Of a stretch of 64,000 nt of DNA, positions 8,325 through 18,874 are shown in pieces. The stretch is taken from assembly GCF_019175385.1 (NCBI RefSeq), contig NC_083339.1:32145637-32209636 (forward strand), given 5' to 3'. A model generated the notes under the pieces. It was not told where the DNA came from and searched no databases. It worked only from the letters and a program-made list of their open reading frames with translations. This DNA is from Lycium barbarum (Eukaryota; Streptophyta; Magnoliopsida; Solanales; Solanaceae). How positions within the stretch are numbered: position 1 is the first letter of the stretch; each line of letters begins with the position of its first letter. The position numbers and the translations under genes are program-made.

Positions 8325-11300
8325 TGTTATATCCCGCATTTTTCGCATTCGGATAATTTAAGGTAATTGCGGGAGATTAAGAGCAAGATTATAATTTTGA
8401 TTTTGTTTGGTGTACAAGTGTTTATAAAAATTTAGAAGTAAAAATAATGAGAAAGGTCAAGGGCATAAAAGGAAATTCGCAATATGACTCGTGGAAAGAT
8501 GGATGGAGACGAAGGGCAAATTTGGAAGTCGGAAAAATTGTTTTCAAGAATTGCAAGAACTAGCCAAAATACAAAGTGGGCTTGACATTTTTTTTAAGGG
8601 AAAATCATAGGCCCAACCGGCCATATTGATGGGCTAGGCCCAAAATGGAATATATTGTGAAATAAATAAGATGATAAAGTCATATTTATCACATAAGCTC
8701 TCTAGAAAATTCAAGAAGTGGAAGAACAAAAGAGAGAACAAACCCTTAGGGCCTTTCGGCCATAGTGGAAATTCCAAAGAAAAATTGATAAAATTCTTCC
8801 AAAAATCATTTCCTACCAAGCTAAAGGTTCTTAACAAGGTGGAGTTGTTGTTGGAGCAAGAACAACTCATAATTCTACAAGTTTCCAAAAGATAGGCAAG
8901 TGAGAAGTTGAAGAAGAAAGGTGAGTATTGATCTTGTTTTATGAGTTATGCATGGTTTATATGTGTAGTAGTATGTTAAAATTGATGAAACTCATGAAGG
9001 GGAGGAATATGAAGCATGGCCGTATATATATATGTATATATATGTGTGTAGAACGTATGTTTTAATTATCTTGCCTAGTGTTGGTTGTTATGGTTGTGAA
9101 TGAAATGTGGAAAATGGAAGTTGAATGATTTTGGAAAGATTGAAGTTGTGTGTAGTTGAAAATGGCCGTGTGTGTATGTTTGATGAATGGATAGTGAGCA
9201 AGTCTTAATTGGTATGTCGATCGTCGTGTTGTGGAAGCATAATAAACTTAGTAAAATATTAGTAATTGGAAGTTCGTTTCGGAAGGTTATGTGAATTGAA
9301 TGTTATGTTCTTGCATGAATGAAATGTCATGATATTAGAATGATGTTTTGGAATGTATATATATGGTTGTTATTGGCTTTATAGATGTTGGAAAGTGTTG
9401 AAGAAAGTGGTAAATTGATATAATGTATCGTGAGTCGAATATGTGAATTGCTAGGATGATTGTTGATTATGTTAATAGTTTGGCCGGGTTTGAATTCCCG
9501 GATTGTGTGTGTCAGGAATTTGGCTATATTGAATGTTGGGAATGGTGTAATTACAGAGGAAATGCTGCCGAAATTTCGGTAGCCAAGTGTTCCCGTAAGA
9601 TTCTAACTCAAAGTATACTAATGGAAGTTTTGGTAAAAATGACCAATTCGCAGATTTTGACGAGATTGTGACGCGAATTTGGAGTAGCTAAAGGAGCGAA
9701 AAGAGGTATGTAAGGTTTCACCCTTCTTTCTATGGCATGTCTTAGATATAACGAGTCGGGCACGAGCCTCGGGGACAACCCGGTTCCCCGGAATCCGTAC
9801 CTAAAGTTTTCACCTTTTCGTTCAATTGAATTGAAGTAGAAAGTGTGCAAAATGATGAAAAGACCTCCTAGACCCCTATAACTTGCCTAAGTGGGACCCG
9901 ATTACCCTAAGACTCATACGAGTAACTCTATGACACGTAATATGGGTAAATTGTATACGCTACCTCGTCCGGCCCGAGGTGGGCCCGATACTTTCGGATT
10001 TTCCTATAGTCTTGGTTAACGTACTTGAAGCGAATCTAAAGGGGGCCTTTGATCCCGATTCCGTCACCAAGTAATAAGTGCTATGACTACCCCAACGGGA
10101 GTGCCCCTATGATGATAATGATAATGACAATGTCGGGCAAGAGAATGTAGCTATGATAAATACGACCGGAACGACCCTATGACTAAGCCAAGTACCTTAT
10201 GTAAACATTAAATTGATAAACTAATTTTCTAAATCGTATTTATACCTTCTAGTTATAATCTTATTTTCTAAGATTCCAAGACCTATGACTGTCACCTAAA
10301 ATGCCTGGGATTTCACTTTTGGTTACTGTAACACTATTCTCCGTTAAAAGTCTCACTTTAAAATACTTGTTCCTTCAAGGTGAGACAAAGCTATCACTAG
10401 CATTCCGTACTGTAATCGGAGGTTACCGACCTTACGTCACTCCGATGGATACATGATTTTTCTTGGTTCTCTTGTTTGCTTGCAGGATATATGTATATAA
10501 AGCGAGTAATTGTGTATGAGACAGGTATATGCATAAAAGATGAGTAAATATATATGTATGTGTATATGGGGAAAAGGGAAGGGCCACTGTGATATCACCA
10601 CCTGATCAGCTGGATTCCATCCTGGACGCGGGATGCCCGGACGCGGGATATGGGATGAGCCGTACGCGGCGTCTGTATATATATATATATAATGTGTGAT
10701 ACATATGTGATGTACTATGTTGGGTCATCGTTGGGGAGGGGGTTGGGAGAGCCGATTGTATTCGGCGTCTGTAAATGTAAATGAAAGATACCGTCTACTG
10801 AATTGTACTGTTTTCTGTATACATGAATAAGGGACACCGAGGGGGGGTTGGGAGAACCGATTGTATTCGGTGTCCGTAAACGTGAGCAAATGATACCGTT
10901 ACTGAAACGTACTGTTTTATTTCTGTACACGAGAATAAGTAATATAAAGATGTGATTCCTATGCCTATGAAAAGAAACGTTTCAAAGACGAAAAGACAAG
11001 CCTACATGACAGCAAGCCTAAAGAGGGGCCTTCCTATGTACAGGTTACGTTCTTGCCTCGTTATACACCCTATGGCTCCGTGATATTATTATTGATCGTA
11101 CTTCATGTTACTGCTTGTATTGTTTTCCATGCCTTACATACTCGGTACATTATTCGTACTGACGTCCCTTCTTGTGGACGCTGCGTTTCATGCCGCGCAG
11201 GTCAGCAGGTATACGGACCAGATTCCTAGTGCCCTATCAGCAGCATTCGACAGCGCTCCAGTTGTTCCGGAGCCTTATTTCATCGGTACTATTTTGTGTA

Positions 11301-11570
11301 TGTATTTTCGGGCGCGATAGTACTCGGCCCTTCTTATGTATAAATGTACTATGTCTAGAGGCTCGTAGACAGATATACACAGTCAGCTATGTACAGTTTA
11401 ATGTATTTTATTCCGAATGGTCCGCGTTCTGGTGTAACGCGATATTAGAAAGTTTACTGCACATGTTAATGTTTAGAAAAAAAAAATATGGCACTGTTTG
11501 TACAGGATAGCTAAGGGGTGCTCGGTACAAGTATCGGGTACTCGTCACGGCCCCTGGTCGGGTCGTGACA
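8325..11570 (+). repeat. TE3 3' LTR (3246 bp)
   Basis: It is offset by 5650 bases from the 5' copy. Differences seen are at 8504, 10308, 10856, 11015, 11253, 11278 and 11462, plus one base fewer in the A-run near 11477. It ends ggtcgtgaca at 11570 and is followed by the target duplication accca. Confidence 0.93.
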
Positions 11571-12468
11571 ACCCAATTCTCAAAATTCCTTTTCAAGGTC
11601 ATCCACAACCATAAATACAACACAACGTCATACTCATTCATATATAATACTTCTTCAACATTCTTAATGTCATTCATAACAATATTATACTCATCGCATA
11701 TCAAGAACTATGATTTATGTCAAGTTCTATTCAAGAATACCACTATTTTCCTCATTTAAGTTTCATATTCCATTTTCTCATCTAATCCAAGTGTTTCAAC
11801 CACTCAACACCTTTAATAACATGAAATAATTTTAAAGCTCACCTTCGATTATGTAGAAATGATCTTTGGAGGAAGATACTCCACTTGAGAACAACACCAA
11901 CTTCAATTCCAAAGAGAATTCCAAGCTTCCATTAACCCTAGTGAACACCCATACCCTTGTTACACTTGATTCTTGATGTTTGATCTTTGATTTATCTTGG
12001 ATTTATGTTGGTATGGTATGGAGAAGGTTCTAGAACTCTCTTGAGGTATGGAGGAAATGAGAAATCTGAAAATAAGAACAAGGGTCGCCTATTTATAACT
12101 GAAACTGGAAGGTTCCAGTGAAACAGTTTGACGAGCTGGTCGACGATACGTCGACATGTCGACGGCCCATCGACTTGCTCCGTCGACTTACACCCGCAGA
12201 TCTCTGATTGCAGAAGCATGTTGACGGTGCATAGCGATGGTCCGTCGACAGTGACTGGTGTCTGCAGAATTTCCTGATTCAGTTCAGATTTTGTCGATTC
12301 GATCCGTTCAACTTCTAACTCCATAATTTACCGAGAATATCGACTGATACATTTGTACACGGAGTATAAAAATTTATGTCCCCAAACTCGGGCACGGGTC
12401 TCCATTCTCAAGACATACTCGACTAGAAAATCATTAGTTCTACTATAACGAAGACGAGGGGCGTAACA
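11571..12468 (-). mobile_element. TE2 5' LTR, U3 part (resumes after TE3)
   Basis: It continues the LTR broken at 2674 and ends ggcgtaaca at 12468. In element orientation this is the U3 and start-site region: the reverse complement of 12091-12100 reads agttataaat, a good TATA box. Upstream of it (12130-12255) lies a cluster of GTCGAC and CCGTCGAC motifs. A donor-like GGTGAG appears in reverse near 11841 (agctcacctt). Confidence 0.78.
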
Positions 12469-13713
12469 CGAGCGGTGCGGGAGTTACTATCCGGGACCCA
12501 ACGGTGTCATCTTTAGTAGAAGAGGTAAAGAAGCGCCAATATGAGGACCCGGTTTTAGTTCACTATAGCGATGTGCTTCCTCAGAAGGAGAAGTCACCAT
12601 TTGAGGTTCTTGCAGATGGAGTCAAGATTCTCGTCAAGCCCATCATTCTCGTCAAGCCTTTCCGGCGTAAATATGATTCTATTTGGGTGGTTGTGGATAG
12701 ACTCACAAAATCAGCTCATTTCCTACCAGTTAGAACTACGTACTCAGCAGGAAATTATGCAAAGTTGTATATCAAAGAGATAGTGCAACTTCATGGGGTT
12801 TCAGTAACCATTATTAGTGATAGAGGAGCACAATTTACAGGTAATCTTTGGAGATCCTTCCAAGAAGGTTTGGGAACATAAGTGAGACTTAGTACAATGT
12901 TCCATATACAAACTGACGGACAGGCTGAGCGCACTATCCAAACCCTTGAAGATATGCTAAGAGCATGTGTGCTGAATTTTGGAGGAAGTTGCGATGACAA
13001 TCTATCGCTCATTGAATTTGCGTACAACAATAGCTACTCCAGTATTTAGATAGCCCTATAAAAGGCTCTATACGGGAGGAAATGTAGATCGCCTATTGGA
13101 TGGTTCGAAGTAGGAGTGGTAAAGTTAGTAGGCCAAGATCTGATCAAGCAAGCAGTATAGAAGATCAAGCTTATCCAAGATCGGTTGCTAACAGCATAAA
13201 TCCGCCCAAAATCCTATGCGGACAATCATCGATGAGACTTGGAAGTCAAAATTAATGACTGGGTATTCTTGAAAGTGTCGTCGATGAAAGGTGTAATGAT
13301 ATTTGGCAAGAACGGAAAGCTTAGTCCCCGATATATTGGGCCTTACAAGATTGTGCGCAAGGTAGGCCAAGTAGCCTACAAGTTGGATTTTCCTTCAAAG
13401 TTAGAGTCAGTCCACCAGTGTTTCATGTTTCAATGCTTCATAAGTGCGTCAGAGATCCTTCCAGAATTGCGCATGTGGATGATGTGCAAGTCACCGAGAT
13501 GTTGTCCTATGACGAAGTACCCATTGCTATTCTAGATAGGCAAGTTCAAAGACTTAGAACGATGGATGTAGCTTCATTTAAAGTCTTATGGAGAAACAAT
13601 AGCAGAGAGGAAATGACTTGGGAAGCAGCGGAAGATATGAAGTCCAGGTATCCGCCTTTATTTCTACCTCTAGAAGAACTCCGGGCAGAGACACTAGCAC
13701 CTTCAGGTATGTA
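12469..13713 (+). pseudogene. pol: TE4 pol relic: integrase core and chromodomain
   Basis: The first residues match the pre-integrase linker of TE14 (an EEVK-x-x-QYEDP motif). The histidine-cysteine zinc region is missing: the frame jumps from LADGVKI to a (K/R)YDSIW motif across a duplicated tctcgtcaagcc (12629-12640 and 12647-12658), consistent with a deletion. The DD35E core then follows (VVDRLTKSAHF, IISDRGAQF, QAERTIQT) but with stops near 12879, 13047, 13059, 13156 and 13198 and a frame shift near 13410. The C-terminus keeps a chromodomain-like VKVLWRNNSREEMTWEA. It is a decayed chromovirus copy, cut on the left by TE2 at 12468 and on the right by TE5 at 13746. Confidence 0.85.
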
Positions 13714-13745
13714 GTGCTTCTTTGAAAGATTTCATGGTCATGCTT
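13714..13745 (+). other. TE4 3' flank up to the TE5 insertion
   Basis: A short non-coding remnant after the TE4 stop codon. The five bases before the TE5 LTR are tgctt; the matching copy, if kept, lies beyond the window. Confidence 0.5.
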
Positions 13746-14344
13746 TATCACGACCCGATAAGGGGCCATGATGGGTACCCGGAGCTAACTACCGAGTATC
13801 ACTCATTCTAATACTCATCAAACTTATCCTGCATACATTTATTGCCCTCAGACATCCAATCATACGAAAAACCATTTTTGTTCAATTTCAAGCCTATCTG
13901 CCTTTATGAACATAAGCCCTTCGGCTATCAAAATAGTATATACATACAATGAGGGAAATCATAAGACTATATGACCCACACATACGTACCTACGAGCCTC
14001 TACTAGAGTGCTAGACATAAGGACGGGACAGGACCCCGCCGTGCCCAAATATGTACACAAAATAATAAATCAAATAGCACCTCCAGAATAATGGAGTGCT
14101 CTCGTAAATCTGCTGGTCAGCTCCTATGAATCTGAGTTGCCTCCCTGTCTACCTATGGGCATGAACACAATGTCCAAAGAAAAGGACGTCAGTACGAACA
14201 TTGTACTGAGTATGTAAGGCATAAGCAATAACGACATATCAATAAATAAGGAGGCATTAAATGGAGAACAACTGGTAATTGACTGTCACTTAAGAAGGAA
14301 ATAATGCATGCTAACTTACTTCATAAACATCATCACGTCATGTA

Positions 14345-14394
<50 letters not shown>

Positions 14395-16195
14395 GGCTGC
14401 CCGACCATATAGGTACGGTGTGATAATCATTAGCCCGCGTCCGGGGTAACTATCCCATGCCGCCTACTATTGGTGTCTGCCCGTGCCATCTAGACATGGT
14501 GTATAAGCTTCCCGCCTTAGCGGTGTCTGCCCGGCCATATAGGCACGGTGTAATATCATCATCATGTACACAACATAATGCATGCACAGGAACTCAAAGA
14601 TATCTATACTTTATCGGGGTGACATAACGTCGTGAACCCCCCGATTCCATTATGGAATTTCATAAGCATTCTGCCTCACCTTGAAGGAATTAGCATATAA
14701 GATGAGTGTAGCACAAAGAACGACGTCAATTAATCATAATTAGGATCATTTGCTTCTAGAAGCATCATATCATGAACTTTAGAATCTATAGACTTAAGCT
14801 CATCATTATCATTATCATACTCATAACATATCTCTTATCTTTATCTCATATGAGACTCTTCATGAACATAGACTCATACTTTCCGGAGTGTAAGAAGGTT
14901 ATAGAGAATAAGGAAAAATTATGTCATAAGATTCATGCCTTAGAAAGGAAGGGACTAGCCTCACATAGCATTTCTTTTAGCTACTCTATCACTTGAATGT
15001 TCCTCTCCAATATTCACGTTTCTACCTTTAAGAGAGTTCATACTAATATTAGATAATCGATAACGTTAACACGCTTGAACTAAAGCCAGAGAAAATTGTA
15101 CAGCATCTTCTTTGCTTATACAACTTTCTCCATATCATATATCAACTCCCAATCATCAGTGATAACATTCATAATATCTTAATCAATAACCTTTGTCAAG
15201 TTCATCATTATCCAACTCCCACAACTCCCTCTCAAGGTCATCCATAATCATGATCATAATACAACATTACATTCATCCTCATCTAATGTTTCTCCTACGT
15301 TCTTAACATCATTCATAACATAATTATAATCACAACATATCAGGAATCGTGATTCATATTATTAATCTACTACTCAATAATGTCACTATTCTCATGTTTA
15401 TAACCCCTTTCCTACTTCCTTCCATAATCCAAGTCTTTCAACCTCTAAATACTTTACACAACATAGAATGATCATAAACTTACCTTTGATTGAGTAGGAA
15501 TGAGTTTTGGATAGCAATACTCCACTTGAGGAAAACCATAGTTCCACTTCCAAAGAGATTTCTTGCCTTGGATGAATCATATTGAGTTTCTTGCACTTGA
15601 TTCTCTTGGTTTGATGAAGTTGATCAGGAGTTTCTCTTGGATTCTTGTGGAAGAGATGTGGAGAATATTCTGAAGAGTTCTTCAGAGAATGGGAATGAAA
15701 AATGAAATGAGATTAAATGAACTTGGGTCCTCTTTTATTAACTTAAAATCTGTCCCGCTTTGTTTTCACGGACAAACATACGGTCCGTATAATTTATATG
15801 GACCGTATATGTGACCGTATCTTTGGTCCAGTGAAGGCTCCACCTTTGGGCAGAATATACGGCCTAATATATGGCTAGTACATTTTATACGGTCCGTATG
15901 TTGAACCGTATAATCTCAGCTTTCCGAAAATTGTTCTCGTCGACTCGTTTGATCTCCAATCCTTATGAAACCTTCTTAACACTTGTTTAACACCTCATTA
16001 TCAATATAAGGGACGTTATAACTCTTCTTCTAAGACATCATTAAGCCATCATGGACTTTGTACTTTGTGAATCCTTTCTGATACACAACGTATACCTCGC
16101 CTTTCTCGACGAACTTTCTTTTCTTACCTCGAATGTCTTTGAAATCTCAATTAGAACCATTAAATACTATTTCTTACTTATTGAAACATCGTCTA
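13746..16195 (-). mobile_element. TE5 3' LTR, main part (split by TE6)
   Basis: It begins tatcacgacc (a decayed tgtcacgacc) and closely matches the LTR that starts at 44649, so the two are the ends of one minus-strand element. It contains the gtcc/ggac hairpin (14172-14187), a TA microsatellite, the reversed exon-like module and, near 15732-15742, a TATA-like ttaataaaag on the minus strand. Just upstream of that, at 15770-15925, are several palindromic atacggtccgtat-type motifs. TE6 is inserted after 16195; the last 60 bases of this LTR are at 18601-18660. Confidence 0.85.
14348..14390. repeat. TA dinucleotide microsatellite
   Basis: An uninterrupted run of about 21 TA units in the TE5 3' LTR. 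The matching position in the 5' LTR (about 45255-45270) has only a short run, so the tract expanded after insertion. Confidence 0.9.
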
Positions 16196-18595
16196 TGTTA
16201 CACCTCATAATTTTGGGTTGCTAAGCGGTGAATGGACTAACGTAAGTTAAGGTGTATACGATGCCCCTACAAGTAAGAAGGGATACTTAATGATTCTAAT
16301 TAAGATTCCAAAGAACTTAGAGGCAAGGGCGAAAAGTTCGTCAAATGAAACTCCACTGCAGTTCTGCGAAAGGGGGGTTCGACGGTCGTTCTTTGTACGG
16401 TCGGACGGGTCGACACTTCGTCGATTGTGCCGTACAATTCATTTACCACAAAGACCATTTGATGGAGCAGATCGACGCTCCGTCGATCAGTTCGACGGAC
16501 CGTCCTTCTCACCGTAGAATGAACGGAAATAACAGATTGATCACTGGAAATTTAACGATTTCAACGACTAGATCGACGCTCCATCGATCCGATTGACGCT
16601 CCGTCGATCGTACCCTATATCTCGGTCGCGACTGATTTCATGATTTAATATAAGGACCTTCCCTTCATTTTATTTCATTTTCATCTCACTCCTCCATACT
16701 CCAAGAAACCACTAGAACCTTCTCCATCATTCATCCACAAGAAACTAAGGGAAAACCAAGATCAACTGTACCAAATCCATGAAATCAAGTGTATAAAACC
16801 CATTAAATGTTCATCTAAGACAAGAACACTTAAGAGAAGGGAGTTAAGGTTTTTGTACAAGAAGAGAAGTTCCACTCAAAGGTTGTTCATCCATCATCCA
16901 AGGTGAGTTTTATGGTATTTACATGTTATTTAAGGTGTTGAAAAAGTTGAAACACTTGGATTGTAGAAGGAGGTAGAAAATGGGTCATAAATATGGGAAT
17001 AGTGACATTGTTGGGTAAAGGTTTGGATTGAGTCATGATTATCGATATGTTGTGATTGTAAATATGTTATAAATGAAATCTAGACCATGGAATAAGTATT
17101 ATATATGAGAAAACGCGATAGTGAGCTATAACCATAATTTTGGAGAAATTAAAGGAATATGGTGAGTTGTGGGAAATGTAGATACATGATGATTGTAGTT
17201 TGCGATATTGTGAATATTGTTATGAACGTTTGGGAGTTGATAAAGAATATGGGAAAAGTTGTATAAACAAAGGAAATGCTGCCCAATTTTCTTTAGCTCT
17301 AGTAAGTACGTTTAAGTAATCGATTAGCTAATGTTAATGCGAATCCTCTTGAAGGTAGAAACGCGAGCATCGAAGGAGAACGATCAAGCGATAGCTTAGT
17401 TAAGCATAAAAGGTATGTGAGGCTAGTCCTTTCTTTCTATGGAATGAATCCAATGACATGATTTTTCCTTCTTCTCCATGAATCTCCTACATCCCGGACA
17501 ACTAAGAGTCTATGTTCATGAATAGCTATAAGAGATAAGAGATATGTTATGAGCCCAATAATGTTGATGATGAGCTTGAGTCTAAAGATTCTAGAGTTCA
17601 GGATATGATGTTCCTATAAGTTAATGATGTTGTTTATTGTATACACTCACCTTATATACTATTTCCTTCAAGGTGAGGCAGAATACTTATAAATGTTCCA
17701 TAATGGAATTGGGGGTTCACGACCTTATGTCACCTCGGTAAAGTATAGCTATCTTTGAGTTACTATGCATGCATTATGATGATTACATGATTGATGATAT
17801 TACACCGCGCCTATATGGCCGGGCAGCACCGCTAAGGCGAGTGGCTTATAGACGATTACACCGTGTCTATATGGCACGGGCAGCACCACTAGTGGGTGAC
17901 ATGAGATGGTACCCCGGACGCGGGAGGCCTGGACGCAGGCTACTGATTATCACACCGTACCTACATGGACGGGCAGCTTATACATTTATGCATATAGGAT
18001 ATAATGAGGATTATGAGTAAGACAGCATGTATTATTTTCTTTATAAATGATAGTCAGATACATATGTGCCTTATTGATGTTTCCTTTATTTCGGTGATGT
18101 ATCATCATTGTTTATGCCTCTCATACTCAGTACAATGTTCATACTGACGTTTGTTTTCTTTGGACGCTGTGTTCATGCCCACAGGTTGACCAGATGGTGA
18201 TCTTGATCCAGACTCATAGCAGCTATTAGCTGATTTGAAGAGCACTCCATTTTTTGGAGGTGCCATTGATTATTCTTTTGGTATATATGTTTATGTATGT
18301 TTTGGGCACGCCGGGGTCATGTCCCATCCATATGTCTAGTACTCTAGTAGAGGCTCGTAGATACGCAGTGTGGGTTATACGGTCTCACGAGAATGCTATT
18401 ATGTATATATTATATTGACAGCCGAAAGGCTTGCGTATATAAAAGTATTTACGTTCTCAAATGAAAAATGATTTTCTTATAATTTGAGTATGAAATTGAT
18501 GAAAGTACGCTAAATGAGTATGATGAGTAGTAGAAGGAGCGGTGCTCGGTGGTTAGCCCCGGGTACCCATCACGGCCCCTAGTCGGGTCATGATA
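16196..18595 (+). mobile_element. TE6: solo LTR
   Basis: It begins tgttacacctca and ends gggtcatgata (decayed gtgaca), with flanks gtcta (16191-16195) and gtata (18596-18600), a target duplication with one mismatch. No interior or second LTR exists, so it is a solo LTR. It carries TTCGACGG/CCGTCGA-type palindromes at 16375-16610, a TATA-like ttaatataagg near 16645, a donor-like AAG|GTGAGT near 16900, a GTATGT donor-like site at 17413, and a weakened, G-T-paired version of the conserved hairpin at 18148-18166. Confidence 0.85.
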
Positions 18596-18600
18596 GTATA

Positions 18601-18660
18601 CTTCGTGCCCTTCGTTAGTCTATTCACTGTGCATCAATGGGAAATTTCCGAGGTGTAACA
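18601..18660 (-). mobile_element. TE5 3' LTR terminal 60 bp (resumes after TE6)
   Basis: It ends ttccgaggtgtaaca immediately before the reversed polypurine tract, as expected for the U3 end of a minus-strand element. Confidence 0.85.
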
Positions 18661-18697
18661 TTCTTCCCCCCTTTTAGAACATTCGTCCTCGAATGTT
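18661..18697 (-). promoter_or_regulatory. TE5 polypurine tract and palindrome
   Basis: The reverse complement gives a purine tract (18661-18677) adjoining the LTR, preceded by aacattcg-agga-cgaatgtt (18678-18697), the same arrangement as in TE3, TE9, TE13 and TE14. Confidence 0.88.
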
Positions 18698-18874
18698 AAG
18701 TGCTCGGGAATTCCATGAAAATTTCGCCAGAGTTTCCCCTGTAATATGGCACTACCATCCTGTCACAACAACCCATAATAATAATGCCTCACAGGGCCAC
18801 AACATCATAGCAATAAAGTTTGGCCACACACGACCCAAATGTAAAAAAAAAAAAAAACAAACAAACAAACATAC
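18698..18874 (-). other. TE5 3' untranslated interior
   Basis: Non-coding sequence between the pol end and the polypurine tract, including an A-rich run and a short (caaa)n stretch at 18843-18870. No 5S-like segment is present. Confidence 0.6.

Larger units (their letters stand above)
2675..11570 (+). mobile_element. TE3: complete young gag-only LTR retrotransposon (TR-GAG type)
   Basis: Both LTRs are complete (2675-5921 and 8325-11570, about 3.25 kb each), start tgttatatccc and end gtgaca, and are flanked by a perfect 5-bp target duplication (accca at 2670-2674 and 11571-11575). I count seven substitutions and one A-run length difference between the LTRs, roughly 0.2 percent, so insertion was recent. 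The 2.4-kb interior holds a tRNA-iMet primer site, an intact gag, no protease, RT, RNase H or integrase, a 5S-like segment and a polypurine tract. Such an element would need enzymes supplied in trans, for example by a chromovirus like TE14. Confidence 0.93.
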
